Shown here: piece by piece, positions 23,550 through 33,719 of the stretch | How the letters are laid out: each line of letters begins with the position of its first letter | Position numbering within the stretch: position 1 is the first letter of the stretch | Program-made: the position numbers and the translations under genes | NCBI GenBank assembly: GCA_039881145.1 | Contig: JAYKKI010000016.1 | Span: 10,131,001-10,195,000, forward strand | Direction of reading: 5' to 3' | Source: Druceiella hillmani | Taxonomy: Eukaryota; Arthropoda; Insecta; Lepidoptera; Hepialidae | DNA length: 64,000 nucleotides | Notes under the pieces: model-generated | Database searches by the model: none | Seen by the model: the letters and a program-made list of their open reading frames with translations, nothing else | What the model was told of the DNA's origin: nothing

Positions 23550-24890
23550 TTTTTCTTTTTTAAATATTTTTTTTATTTTCAAATTTAACATTACCAAAAT
23601 ATTCAAACAAGTAAACCATTAGAAATCAAGTAAGTAATGAAGAGCAAATTAATAACAAAACCAGGTAAACAAATATTTCTAACAACATCAAATTTTCCCA
23701 GAAAATAAAATCGCAGTAATAAGGGACACTCTAAGCTATAAGAAAATTGGTAGAAGCTGTTATTATATAATGAGCTAATCCCAAGACATTCATTAAGGTG
23801 CAAACACGACTTGACAGGCGCAAACTCTTATTAACAGAATGGTTTCACAGACTTCTGGGCACGTGGCATGAAAATCTACTCCAAAGTTATTAAAACTCAA
23901 AGTAATTAATTTATTCTTTAATTCTTCCTTCAAAATTCAAAAAATCAAAAATCAAATGTACCTTAAAAAGACGGGATAGTTATAAGGTAAATAACGTATA
24001 AACTTTCTATCCATTTGTCACCACAATTGTTTCCTAGAAACCTTTAGATGCAGAAACTAGAAATTTGACTTATTGATAAAGTCTATAAATTGACCAGTAT
24101 ATACTCAAGTAGTCAGCGTTAAAAATATTCGCACGGAAATTTAGGGAGACAAATAAATTATACGAGTTTTAAATTGTTCGTCTTAAAATTGCCAAAACGG
24201 ATCACTAATGGAATCACTTCGGTATCCGCGCTTCCATCTGTAAGTCTGTCACAGACGATTTTCTCATCGTTATTTATTAAATAACCGTAATATAATAGTA
24301 AATATTTTCGTTTTAAATTTCGTAAGTTTACATCTCATTATAAATTAAAATAAAAATTATTATTTATTGAAGTAAAAATTATAATTAGATAGACTTACGA
24401 TATTTTCATAACGTTGTTTATTCTAAAGTCAAGGCTGGAAAATGATTACTGCGGTAAAGATATTATCATATGCTTTTATTGCTAATAATGATGTAGATAG
24501 CTAAATATACTGTATAATATCCCAAACAGTCTCACCAACAGAAACAAAGTAACCACAACATTCGGTCTAATATTTCCTAAACAAATTTCTAGGAACTTAT
24601 GTCAAATGCTCCACATGTAAAAGGTTTTGTGGAACGTGATGGACGGCGTTAAGGTGTCAAGGTACTACAGGAATTTAACAAACAGTGAGCTGAGACAGGT
24701 TTATATTGCTATTTCAATAGATAAAGTGGACCGCTTGTTCAATTGGGATTTTAGGTAGCGAATAGTGTTGTAGTAAATAGATGGGAGTTCAGTTTATGGC
24801 TCTCATTAACCGGTTTCAATTTGTGGACGTTATTTATTTTAATACTATTCTTTGGTTAAGAAAAATAAAAAATGAAATAATATTTTGATT
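23550..24890. other. No gene recognised
   Basis: AT-rich with no protein-like frame. A diverged copy of the short dispersed repeat lies at about 24620-24662 (ATGTAAAAGGTTTTGTGG). Confidence 0.5.
24620..24662. repeat. Short dispersed repeat, copy b
   Basis: CATGTAAAAGGTTTTGTGGA followed by ACGTGATGG resembles the 9570 and 25862 copies. Confidence 0.4.
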
Positions 24891-24898
24891 GGGTTTCA

Positions 24899-25010
24899 AG
24901 AACAGTTCATCAATTTAACGAATATATGAACGCTGTTTAAATAATTTAATGTTTATATAGTGAATTATTTAAACAGCGTTCGTATATTGGTTAAATTGAA
25001 AAACTGTTCT
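24899..25010. repeat. Long inverted repeat, arms about 50 bases
   Basis: AGAACAGTTCATCAATTTAA ... GAACGCTGTTTAAATAATT at the left pairs with AATTATTTAAACAGCGTTC ... TTAAATTGAAAAACTGTTCT at the right with few mismatches. The spacer is about 13 bases. It has the shape of a foldback element but shares no sequence with the hammerhead family. Confidence 0.85.
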
Positions 25011-25019
25011 GATTTTCTT

Positions 25020-26830
25020 CTATATACATATTTATAATTAAAATTCCTGCATTATCTTATCCATTTTTTAGAATTATGAAATTTAAAAACTAAACTATTT
25101 GTATGATTTTGAAAATATGAAAATATATATGGTCATTATCTGAACTTTGACTTATCTTAATATGTCGAAGTGTCTCATAGTTGTTGGTGATGAAAACGCA
25201 CAGTTTGTAGTTAAGTTAGTTAAGACCTTCATCGAATGTTTGATTTATTTTAATAAAAGTTTTTGGTAAATGGAAATATAATAATGTAACTATTTAATGA
25301 TAAACATATTATTTCGTGAAACATATTGTTAAGGGATTTAACGTCAAAAGCAGCAGATTTATTCGAATTAAAGCAGAAAAATATATCCTTTATAATCTGA
25401 GCTGTTAAATATCCTAAAAAGGTAGTCTTCAAACGGCAGTCACCTTTTTGTACTGTACCCGCTACCTGCCACTTTTAATGTAAAAAAGATTACCTCCGAA
25501 ATTTTTTTTATAGAAGCATACTACACATAAAAAAAATTATAAAAAAAATGATACCGTAACGAACAACAAATGCCATAATTCATGAAATAAAGAAATGGGA
25601 GGAAGTGGATGGAAACATCCGCACAAGATCGAAAAAATGTAGGAGTGAATTATTTATTTAAGGCATAATATTTTAAAAAGTTGATTAGCAAAAATACAAC
25701 TTAATTAAAATCAAATAATTGAAAACAACTTGATTAAATAATATAAAGGTAAATGAAAAAAAATTATTCAGACCGTTTTACTTTATAAATTGTCGTAAGA
25801 TTGTAACTAAAATTATGTGAAGAGCATTTGGGTCATCGCGCCAACCAACTTCAGTGAACCCGCATTTAAAATATTTTGTGGGACGTCAAGAATGTTACGA
25901 ATACTTCAATGCGGTTGAAAGTTACTGAGGTCAAAAAGTTCAGTTTTATTAGATGAATTTGGCGTCATTTGTTTCGAAGGACAGTTCATATCAAAGGATC
26001 TGGGTATTGTAAAATGGATTGGTTACAAAATGTTCAAACTTTCGTAATAAAGATTAAAATATCGAAAGCAGAGTATGTGAATAATATATTTAAAGTATAC
26101 GGGTAATATTTCTGAATAATGATCTAAATTTCGACAAAGAAAGTGAAGCTTCTAAAGTGCATGCGGAATGTATATTGTTAAATATAAAAGATTATTGAAA
26201 ATTTAAGCACGAGTTCCAAAACAGAGACTATCTTTAGTTGAATAGATTTTCAAGTTTTAAAAAATAAAAATGGTGAAATATAAGGTGCTAATAATACCGG
26301 CTCAATAGAACTGCAATTTATTGCCAATTACTTGTCAGACCGATTCATTGTCAACGATTAAGATGTTTTATATAAGCGTTCTTCAAATGCGTTTCTTTAA
26401 TGCCAGGTTCCATGGAAGCCAAAAAAAATAATTAACTAATAAGTTTAAAATAAGTTTTCTTCAAGTACACTAACCTATAGTAAATGTAAAACGGTTTATG
26501 AAACATAAGAAAATAATAAATTATCTCGTTCGTCAAAAAATTAAAATTGAAATAGTAATTGCAATTGACTTTAAAGCAGTATAAAAATTCAAAATTTAAA
26601 AAAAAATTTAATCCAAAGGTGCACCGCACTATCTAACTGCTAAATTATTGGATAACTTTGATGTATGAAAGTCTTTATAAATATTTTATACGTAATTGAG
26701 CTTTAAGATTATTGATAAAGAAGAAAATTAAAAAATTCTGTTTACCCAAATACTAGTCCAAAAATTTTATTCCAACTTCTTATTTTAATACCATGTAAGT
26801 ATATTTTGAGAATGAGCCGTGGTATATTTT
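25020..26830. other. No gene recognised
   Basis: AT-rich. The third copy of the short dispersed repeat is at about 25860-25900. Minus-strand frames at 25250-25432 and 26432-26629 have no motif. Confidence 0.5.
25860..25900. repeat. Short dispersed repeat, copy c
   Basis: GCATTTAAAATATTTTGTGG followed by GACGTCAAG, the closest match to the 9570 copy. Confidence 0.4.
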
Positions 26831-27434
26831 TTTCAGGACAACGGTCTGATTGTGGTGCAATTTAAACAAATTTAGAGTAAACTTCGCGCGCTTCTAACGA
26901 ACTCGAGGTGCGGCGGAGAGTGCAAGATGCTGGAATAATTGATTATCATTTTATGAGTATAAAAATATAAGTATATTTGTCACACAAAAAATTATATAAT
27001 AATTTTGTGATTTCCTAAATTTGGAACGTGGCTTTTTTTCTAAGGGTTTTATTCTAATAAACATTTTAAATTCCGACTTTTTTTAAACTGTTGAATTTTT
27101 ATTAACCCGCGGGAACACGCGCTATGAGCATTTTTCTCACGGTAAATTTAAGAATGGCGCCATTTTGTTGGTAGATTACCTAACTAGTACGCTAAGTAGC
27201 CCTGACCCTTCCCTGATTTGATCAAAACATTGGCTAGTGTGCTTGTAGAAGGAGGTTTGTTCGGTCAGTAACCATGGCGCGACATTTTGTTCCCCGCGCG
27301 AGTGTCGACGTTTTTTTTGAACGTTAATATTAAATGTTCTACGTGTTATAAAGTCAATTTTTATATGAAAACTCTTTATTGATGTATAAAAAATAGTAAA
27401 AAGTAATAAAATATATCCTATGTTTTTTTCTTAG

Positions 27435-27788
27435 ATGGCTAAAAGAGATGAACAAGTTACGGCGTGGTTACTAGAAGAAGGTACTGAAGATATTAGGGCG
27501 GACAGTATTGAGAGTGACGAAGAAAGCAAACACAGTGAACAATGCACTGAGATGGAACAGTCTTTATTGAAGATCGAACAAGATAAGTTTTCTTAAAGTC
27601 AATCTGTACAAGGTTTATTTTATTTAGGAAAAGACAAGGTCAATAAATGGATTTATAATCCACAGCGCGCCAACGTTAGGACGAAGTCGTATAATATAAT
27701 TTACCCTAGATCAGGGGTAAAACCAGTGGCCCAACATGATAAGGAGATAATGGAATGTTTTCTTCTTTTTGTTACTGAAGATATGTAA
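27435..27788 (+). pseudogene. piggyBac transposase, N-terminal part with one in-frame stop
   Basis: The ATG at 27435 opens 53 codons with an acidic leader (MAKRDEQVTAWLLEEGTED, then DSIESDEESK) typical of piggyBac N-termini. A TAA at 27594-27596 interrupts it. The same frame continues for 63 more codons with GKDKVNKWIYNPQ, NVRTKSYNII and GVKPVAQHDKEIMECF, which matches the start of the conserved transposase domain (GKDG..KW..P...NVRTRSHNI in the family), then stops at 27786. None of the catalytic Asp residues remain. The stop could be a single C-to-T change of a CAA codon. Confidence 0.85.
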
Positions 27789-27919
27789 TGTGGTGATCAC
27801 TGAAGGGAATACTTGAAAAAGTAGTCTCTCATGTTAACCTAGTCACAGATTAACCGTAAAATTACTTTGCAAAAATAAACCATACCCTTTTCAACAAATT
27901 ATATAACGTTTTTTCTAAT

Positions 27920-28051
27920 GAAAGAGAGGCTTCAGATACCGAGACAACTAAAGGTAAATGTGCAATGTGCCCTAGACGTAAAAATTGCAAAACAAAAAAG
28001 GCTTGTGTTTACTGTCAACAATTTTTGTGTTCTGAACATGCTGTCATATGA
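27920..28051 (+). pseudogene. piggyBac transposase, C-terminal cysteine-rich domain
   Basis: The frame reads EREASDTETTKGKCAMC, then PRRKNCKTKKACVYC and QQFLCSEHAVI before TGA. The Cys spacing (CxxC, then C, then CxxC, then CxxH) is the zinc-binding domain at the end of piggyBac transposases that recognises the subterminal DNA. It lies in the right place, about 200 bases before the right subterminal repeat. The roughly 400-codon catalytic core that should precede it is gone. Confidence 0.85.
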
Positions 28052-28322
28052 TTTGCATAAATACGATGAAAATTAAGATGTCATTAAATTTTTTTACTTT
28101 TTATTTTCAAACTGCCTGAGAAGACTAACAAATTTAACCTCATCAGTGTAAATACCGTAAAAGAAGTTTATAAGTGTTTTTTTTTTTCTAAAAATAAATA
28201 TTTGTTTAATACTATCACAAGTATGTTTCATGCTTAGATTTGACTGTTTTTTAAACGTGAGAAAAATGCTGTACTCGCAAGTGCTCGCGTAACTTTCAAG
28301 CGCGCGGGTTCTGGTGGATTAA

Positions 28323-29040
28323 TTTCGGAGCTGCTATTCTGAGAGTTCGCAAACATTTTTATAACAACATTAAACGGTAAGGTTTTTGATAATTGACATA
28401 AATTTGTTAAATCTTATTTAAAATTCAATTTTATCAATTTATGTAGAATTTTTTAAAAACGTTTTAACATTTGAAGTACCTGCATAAGACAACATAAATT
28501 ATAATTATATTTAGGCGTTATTAGCTCCGAACAGTTATGGAAGTCGAGAATCATCAATCATAAAAAAAATATTTCTCTTTTTGTCATGTATATCATTTAA
28601 ATCAGTAAGTTAATGTATAGTTTGGCATTAAGAAATTTAGATATATAAATATCTAACTATCTGCGAATTGAACATTTTATTACAATAACAAATGGAAACA
28701 GTCTTTTAATATTTTTCCAGCCAAAAAATCATTTCAGTATTTCATGCCTAAATGGAAAAGCATTCAAAATTTCGTTTATTTGTCATGAAGAAAACGATTT
28801 TCTTACGTTACATTATTTTCTTTGTCGAAAATGCAAAATAGTGTTAAAATATTATTATTTCCGATTTAATTTTATGGAATGCTATAATTTCTAGAACTGT
28901 ATTTATAACAAAGATATATGTACAGAAAGTTCACATCGAATATAATCAGAACATTTTAGCAGCGGTGTAATGATAGATAATGAAGTAGTTCTTGACGTAT
29001 CAAGTATATTAATTCAATACCTCATGATATAACTATAACC
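28323..29040. other. No gene recognised
   Basis: AT-rich flank between the piggyBac element and the LINE fragment; no frame or repeat seen. Confidence 0.5.
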
Positions 29041-29042
29041 AC

Positions 29043-29495
29043 ATTCCCATAATTCTCTACTCTGATGAGACGTGGACAATGACAGACAAAGTTAAATATA
29101 CCATTTCTGTTTTTGGGAGAAAGATTTTAAGAAGTATTTTTGGTGGTCTAAAATGTACGAACATCTGGAATAGAAGAACGAACTATGAACTTTATAAACT
29201 ACTTAAAGAACCGGATGTGGTCAAATATATCGCAATTCAGAGAACAAAATGGGTAGGGCACTTGAGCAGAATGGACGACAGTCGGGCAACAAAAAATATT
29301 TTCTTAGCCAGACCACTGCGCTCCCAAAAAAGAGGAAGACTTAAACTGAGGTAGCTCGACTTCCTGGAAAAAGACTTTAAAATCATAAGTGTAACGAACT
29401 GGATGTCTCTGGTCAAGAACAGAAGAGGTTATCAGTTGATTCTGCGGAAGGCAGGGTCCCATCCTGGGCTGTCAAGCAATTGAAGAAGAAGACGA
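29043..29495 (+). pseudogene. LINE retrotransposon 3' end: C-terminal part of ORF2
   Basis: The frame opens with ILYSDETWTMTDKVKY (the LYGSETWT motif that follows the reverse transcriptase palm). It continues through RKILRSIFGG, RRTNYELYKLL, KWVGHLSRMDDSR and RGRLKLR, then TAG at 29352-29354 where relatives have Trp. Beyond it, in the same frame, come LDFLEKDF, NWMSLVKNRRGY and HPGLSSN with the normal stop at 29481-29483. The tail after it reads GAAGAAGAAGACG. This is the classic C-terminal module of jockey/RTE/CR1-like LINEs in arthropods. The copy is 5'-truncated at about 29043 and apart from one TGG-to-TAG change is otherwise in frame, so it is relatively young. Confidence 0.9.
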
Positions 29496-29499
29496 TCCC

Positions 29500-30875
29500 A
29501 AAAGGCATAAAATGGACTATCTACGTTCTGTGTGGTCAATTATAAAACAATGTTTCTCTTTTTTATCTCTACTCACAGTCATCGTGACCTATTGACCCAC
29601 ATACTATATATGTTTTATTAAACAAGGTAACTTTTAAAGAAGATTTGTTTGTAATTTTGTTCACATAATTGCATTTGGCGCTTTATAAACTAACAACAGA
29701 TATAAGTAAGAATCGGACATTTTATGTTAAAAATAAACTTTCTTTGTGACTAAAATACTTTTTTAAACCATTACAATTCTCTTTTAAAATTCATTACGTA
29801 CTTACTTTTTCATGAAACGATTTAATTAGGAAAGTATATTCTACTACACAAATGAAAACAGTAGAAATTTCAATAAAGGTATAAATTAAGTGTAAAAAAT
29901 ATTTTAAACACAAATAATGTCTGACAAAAAATTAGCGAATGTGAAAGTTATTTTGTTACTGATATACCAGTAATTAAGATCATAGCCTTTACTTTTAGTA
30001 TAATTATTGACAGTTTATTTAAAGTCTTTAATTCTATAATAACGTTTGAATCTCAGGTTAAAGATATAGGAAATGTCTTCGGCATCTTTCGTGATGGACT
30101 TCGAATCGAACTCCCTATTCACGTGACATTTATGAAGTAAAATTGGTATTTTTTAATGAAAATGGATTTGTTTATCTCAATATATATGATGATAAACCTA
30201 ATCTACTTCAAAAGTTACCCGTAAGCTTAGTTTATTAAGATACCTATTACAGATGTGAAATGAATTGAATAGGTTAAAGTAAGATGTCACTCTATTGAAC
30301 AATTACTCTAAGGAATAATAGTATTTGTAAATTATAAAACGTGTCTTTACATTTTTTTCTTTATAATGATATTATTAGGTAATATGATTATGCTAACTTA
30401 TATTTTTCAAGTTTGAAAACTGTACTGTATTTTTCAAGTTTGAAAAGCTAATTATTAATAAATGTTTATTCATTCAAAAACTTCAGTGCGTACCCAAACT
30501 AAGCAACTAAGCGTTTCTACACGAGTTATAACTTACAATTAAAATACAGTAGCAAAATAATTAAACGTCATAAAAAATGTAACTAAAAATGTAAATGTTT
30601 GTGTAATGTATTATTAAATTACTTGTCTATGACTAAAATTCCAAAAAAAATATTTTATGTTTGAAATAAATAATAACCGAAAAATATATTTAATGGATTT
30701 GCCGTCAAATAAAAAATGTCTTTCAAACAAACTCATCAGTTTAATTTGAAAATTAAATTATATGGAAGAGAGTAAACAAAATATTTTTTTGTTGAAGTTT
30801 AAATTAGAAAGTTATATCTATAAATAATTTGTGAGCGGATCTCCTGTTGAGTTAATGTAAAAACATTAAAATAAC
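29500..30875. other. No gene recognised
   Basis: AT-rich. A 19-base phrase TATTTTTCAAGTTTGAAAA occurs twice (about 30401 and 30429). Nothing else stands out. Confidence 0.5.
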
Positions 30876-30879
30876 TCTC

Positions 30880-31015
30880 AAGTTTAAGTGAAACTCGCAC
30901 TACGAGTAATCTATATATATTTAGGCATTTACAAACACGTAATATTTCATAATATTCCTATCAAACTATTTAAAAATTTGTTGATATTCTGTAACGAAAT
31001 TATATTGCCTTTCAC
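30880..31015 (-). mobile_element. Dispersed insect repeat, copy 3 (3' portion)
   Basis: AGTGAAACTCGCACTACGAG at 30888-30907 is the complement of the end of the 702-1153 copy. It is followed by TTTAGGCATTTACAAAC, CATAATATTCCTAT and AAACTATTTAAAAAT in the same order as the 49573 copy. The GGGTTCCGTA block itself is degraded here. Confidence 0.6.
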
Positions 31016-31152
31016 AGGTCCTTACTATGTCTTTCACAGGAGTTTGATATTTTTGCAAGTCCAAAGGACCATAGACCTAAGTATTTGATAAAAAAATTGA
31101 ACTTGATACCTCCACACATCCCTGAGAAAAAGATTCTTGGCGGACAGAAAAC

Positions 31153-31197
31153 TCTTACAAGATCACTCCATTGGATAATGGAGTGATCTTGTAAGGG
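31153..31197. repeat. Inverted repeat, 18-base perfect arms
   Basis: CTTACAAGATCACTCCAT pairs exactly with ATGGAGTGATCTTGTAAG around TGGATA. It lies inside a minus-strand open frame (31012-31332) that has several Cys but no recognisable domain. Confidence 0.85.
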
Positions 31198-31199
31198 TT

Positions 31200-33130
31200 T
31201 ACATAAGGGGTAACATTTCTCAATTGTGAAAATTAGATTAATGGACTTAGAGCACTTTTCACACTTCCCTTGCTGAAAGTAGTGATCAGTGTTTAACAAT
31301 GAAATGAGATAGTGATGACAGAAAATTCTCAATAATAGGATTTATAATATTTACAATCGTTTTATTTTTTTGATGGTTATTTTGACATAAATAATTTCTA
31401 TCCGCAGTAGTGTTGTTTTCAATTTATTTTTGTGAGAAAATAATGGATATGGGTCTAAAGTTGCTTAATTTATAAAAAAGTTTTAAATGAGGTTGTGAAA
31501 AATGTCATCAGGATCTCTTATCTCACAGCTATGATTTCCAATACATTTAGAAAATATATTCAGAATTTTTTTTTAAACTAGAAAATTTATACCTCCTCAG
31601 ATAATAATATATTTTAAGAAACAAAATTTTACCATAATATTACACATTTGAAATATATCAGTGATAAGATATTTTTTTACTTTACAATTGCAAGAATTGT
31701 TACCTAAAACCATACGACATAGCTTATGTAACATGTTTACCCCTTAACGGAATAGATAAAACGCTATATATTTTTAGCAATAACTTAATTTCTTAGTTAA
31801 GAAATTAAGTTATTGCTAAAAATGCATGCCAATAATTGCAGAATATACTTAAAATTTTACGTTAATTCGTATATTTATTTCACTCTTTACATTCATTCTT
31901 TTAACTTTTGGTGTGGATAATTTTTTTAAAGAAATTATTTTTTATACTCTACACAAAAAATCCTTTTTCATTTTAGATGTCCATAATATTTCGTATACGT
32001 ATTTTGTATGATGCCATCACTCGAATTGTCTGAATTTACAGAATGTAAATTATATTTTAAAGGTTTTTTTTTTTTTTGCAAATATTTGCAAGGATTCTTA
32101 ATTCAAAGCAAACTAAGCAGCTTATTTAACATGTTAATCCTTCAAAGGGTAAATATTATTAAAAGCTCTTGGTTACAAACTACATTTATTCCAAAAAATG
32201 TATGCCAATAATTAATAAAATATATATTTCTTATTTCGCCTAAATTCGTGTAGTTATTTTACTGTTTACATTTCTGATTATAAATATTGAATGAAAAATA
32301 AAATATTTAAATGAAAATTAATTATTTAACTGTTTACTTAATAATTGTTTTTTTAAATTTTAACTATCTATAATAGATCGTATATAGCATCATTGGCATT
32401 TTTCGAATATGTCGGATACAACTTCAGTTTTATGGGTTCTTAATTGTTTAGGTTTCTCTTGAATTCGTAGGTTAAGTTCAAATACAGAAGAAAGAAGAAA
32501 ATATTGTGGTGCTACACAACTCAAAGTTTTAAATTAATCAACTAATTTAACAAAAAAAAAATATTATTTTGTCCAAACGAAATTCGTTCAAATAAAAATT
32601 ACCTTAGAGAAGCAAATTATAAGTAAAATATGATCCAACTGTAATCTCCATTATTTTATAAATTTGAGGTGTTTAATTTATGATAAAGTAAATTATAATT
32701 TATATACATTAATATTAAATAAGCCTACATGAGTCGTTTTGAAATATAAAGCCTCGTATATATTTAAATGATCCTTAGTAGGTTAGAAGAGATCGTTTTA
32801 CAAATAGCAAATATACGACTGTGGACTAGCGAGTGTGAGTAAATACATTTGCATACAAAGTATAAGTAATGTAAAACGTGTTACGAATTGGCAATGAAAG
32901 CGAGGTTTCTTTAAACGTGTAGGTTCTAAACAAACACTTAAACATATAAAGTGTAATAGGTATAATTTATCAATGAATGACATCGAGGTAACGTGAACTG
33001 TGAAAATGAAAAACTATTGAATGAATATACTGGCTCTATCACCATTAACTTTTTTTTAAATACTTAAATACATGAAGTATAAAAACCTAACATAGGTCGT
33101 AAATATGTTTAGTGTAATAAATATCATAAG
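31200..33130. other. No gene recognised
   Basis: AT-rich apart from the palindrome at 31771-31822. Frames at 32008-32211 and 32798-32983 are not gene-like. Confidence 0.5.
31771..31822. repeat. 52-base palindrome
   Basis: TTTTTAGCAATAACTTAATT continues to TTTCTTA, then GT, then an exact complement back to GCTAAAAA. The arms are 25 bases, with essentially no loop. It could extrude as a cruciform. Confidence 0.9.
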
Positions 33131-33138
33131 TTTTTGGC

Positions 33139-33194
33139 TAGTTATGCTTGGGGCACATATAATGAACACCGATAGTTATGCTTGGGGCACATAT
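33139..33194. repeat. Short tandem duplication, period 34
   Basis: TAGTTATGCTTGGGGCACAT occurs at 33139 and again at 33173, with identical flanks of two bases. Confidence 0.85.
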
Positions 33195-33597
33195 ATGTAA
33201 CAGACAGAAAAATAAAAAAAAATGTAAAATTGTGTGAGCTATTAAAAATTCCAAAATTGTTATGGTACAAGATGTAGATAAATTAAAGAAAAGCAAATGC
33301 CAAGCATAAAGTCAAATTAGCCTTTGTAATTTTAGAAACCATAAAACACGTAAAGCGGTAATATTATTAAACTCAACGAACTAATGTTAAGCCGCACTTT
33401 GTATTTTTAAGTAAACAATACTTTTTAACTTTTAAACTGCCTGAATATTTATATTGATAAGTAATTACTATAATATTCCGATTAAATGATAGTTATACTA
33501 CCTTTAAGCTTAAAAATATTACTAACATTTTTTAATAAATCCTCATTGCCACATCCCAACTGACAATATTAGTCTCATTTTAAGCTATAATGGTTCG

Positions 33598-33712
33598 TTG
33601 AGCAAGGCTGGACTGGTGTTCTGGTTAGCTGTAAGACATTGCTCTCGTAAGAATAAGTCCGCCATATGTATCAATCATTTACATTAAATTACATAAATAA
33701 ATAATAAATGCG
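33598..33712 (+). mobile_element. tRNA-derived SINE, 5'-truncated copy
   Basis: It matches the body and tail of the 17371-17577 SINE: GGCTGGACTGGTGTTCTGGT, TAAGACATTGCTCTCG, AATAAGTCCGCCATATG, ACATTAAATTACATAAATAA. The tRNA-like head with its B-box is missing. The 5' truncation fits target-primed reverse transcription. Confidence 0.85.
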
Positions 33713-33719
33713 CAGTTTG

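Larger units (their letters stand above)
27106..28318 (+). mobile_element. piggyBac-family transposon, internally deleted, about 1.2 kb
   Basis: The element sits between TTAA at 27102-27105 and TTAA at 28319-28322, the piggyBac target. Ends resemble each other in inverted orientation: CCCGCGGGAACACGCGC at the left and GCGCGCGGGTTCTGGTGG at the right. Just inside, AGCATTTTTCTCACG (27127-27141) is matched exactly by CGTGAGAAAAATGCT (28256-28270), a subterminal inverted repeat. It encloses the N-terminal and extreme C-terminal parts of the transposase only; the catalytic core is deleted. It cannot transpose on its own but could be cross-mobilised if a related transposase exists. One extra A separates the right end from TTAA. 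Confidence 0.88.

Noticed and set aside
26837..26875. Twelve-codon terminal exon after TATTTTTTTCAG
   Set aside because: Too short to distinguish from chance despite a good acceptor.
31012..31332. 106-codon minus-strand frame with several Cys
   Set aside because: It runs through a palindrome and the edge of a dispersed repeat; no spacing matches a zinc-binding family.
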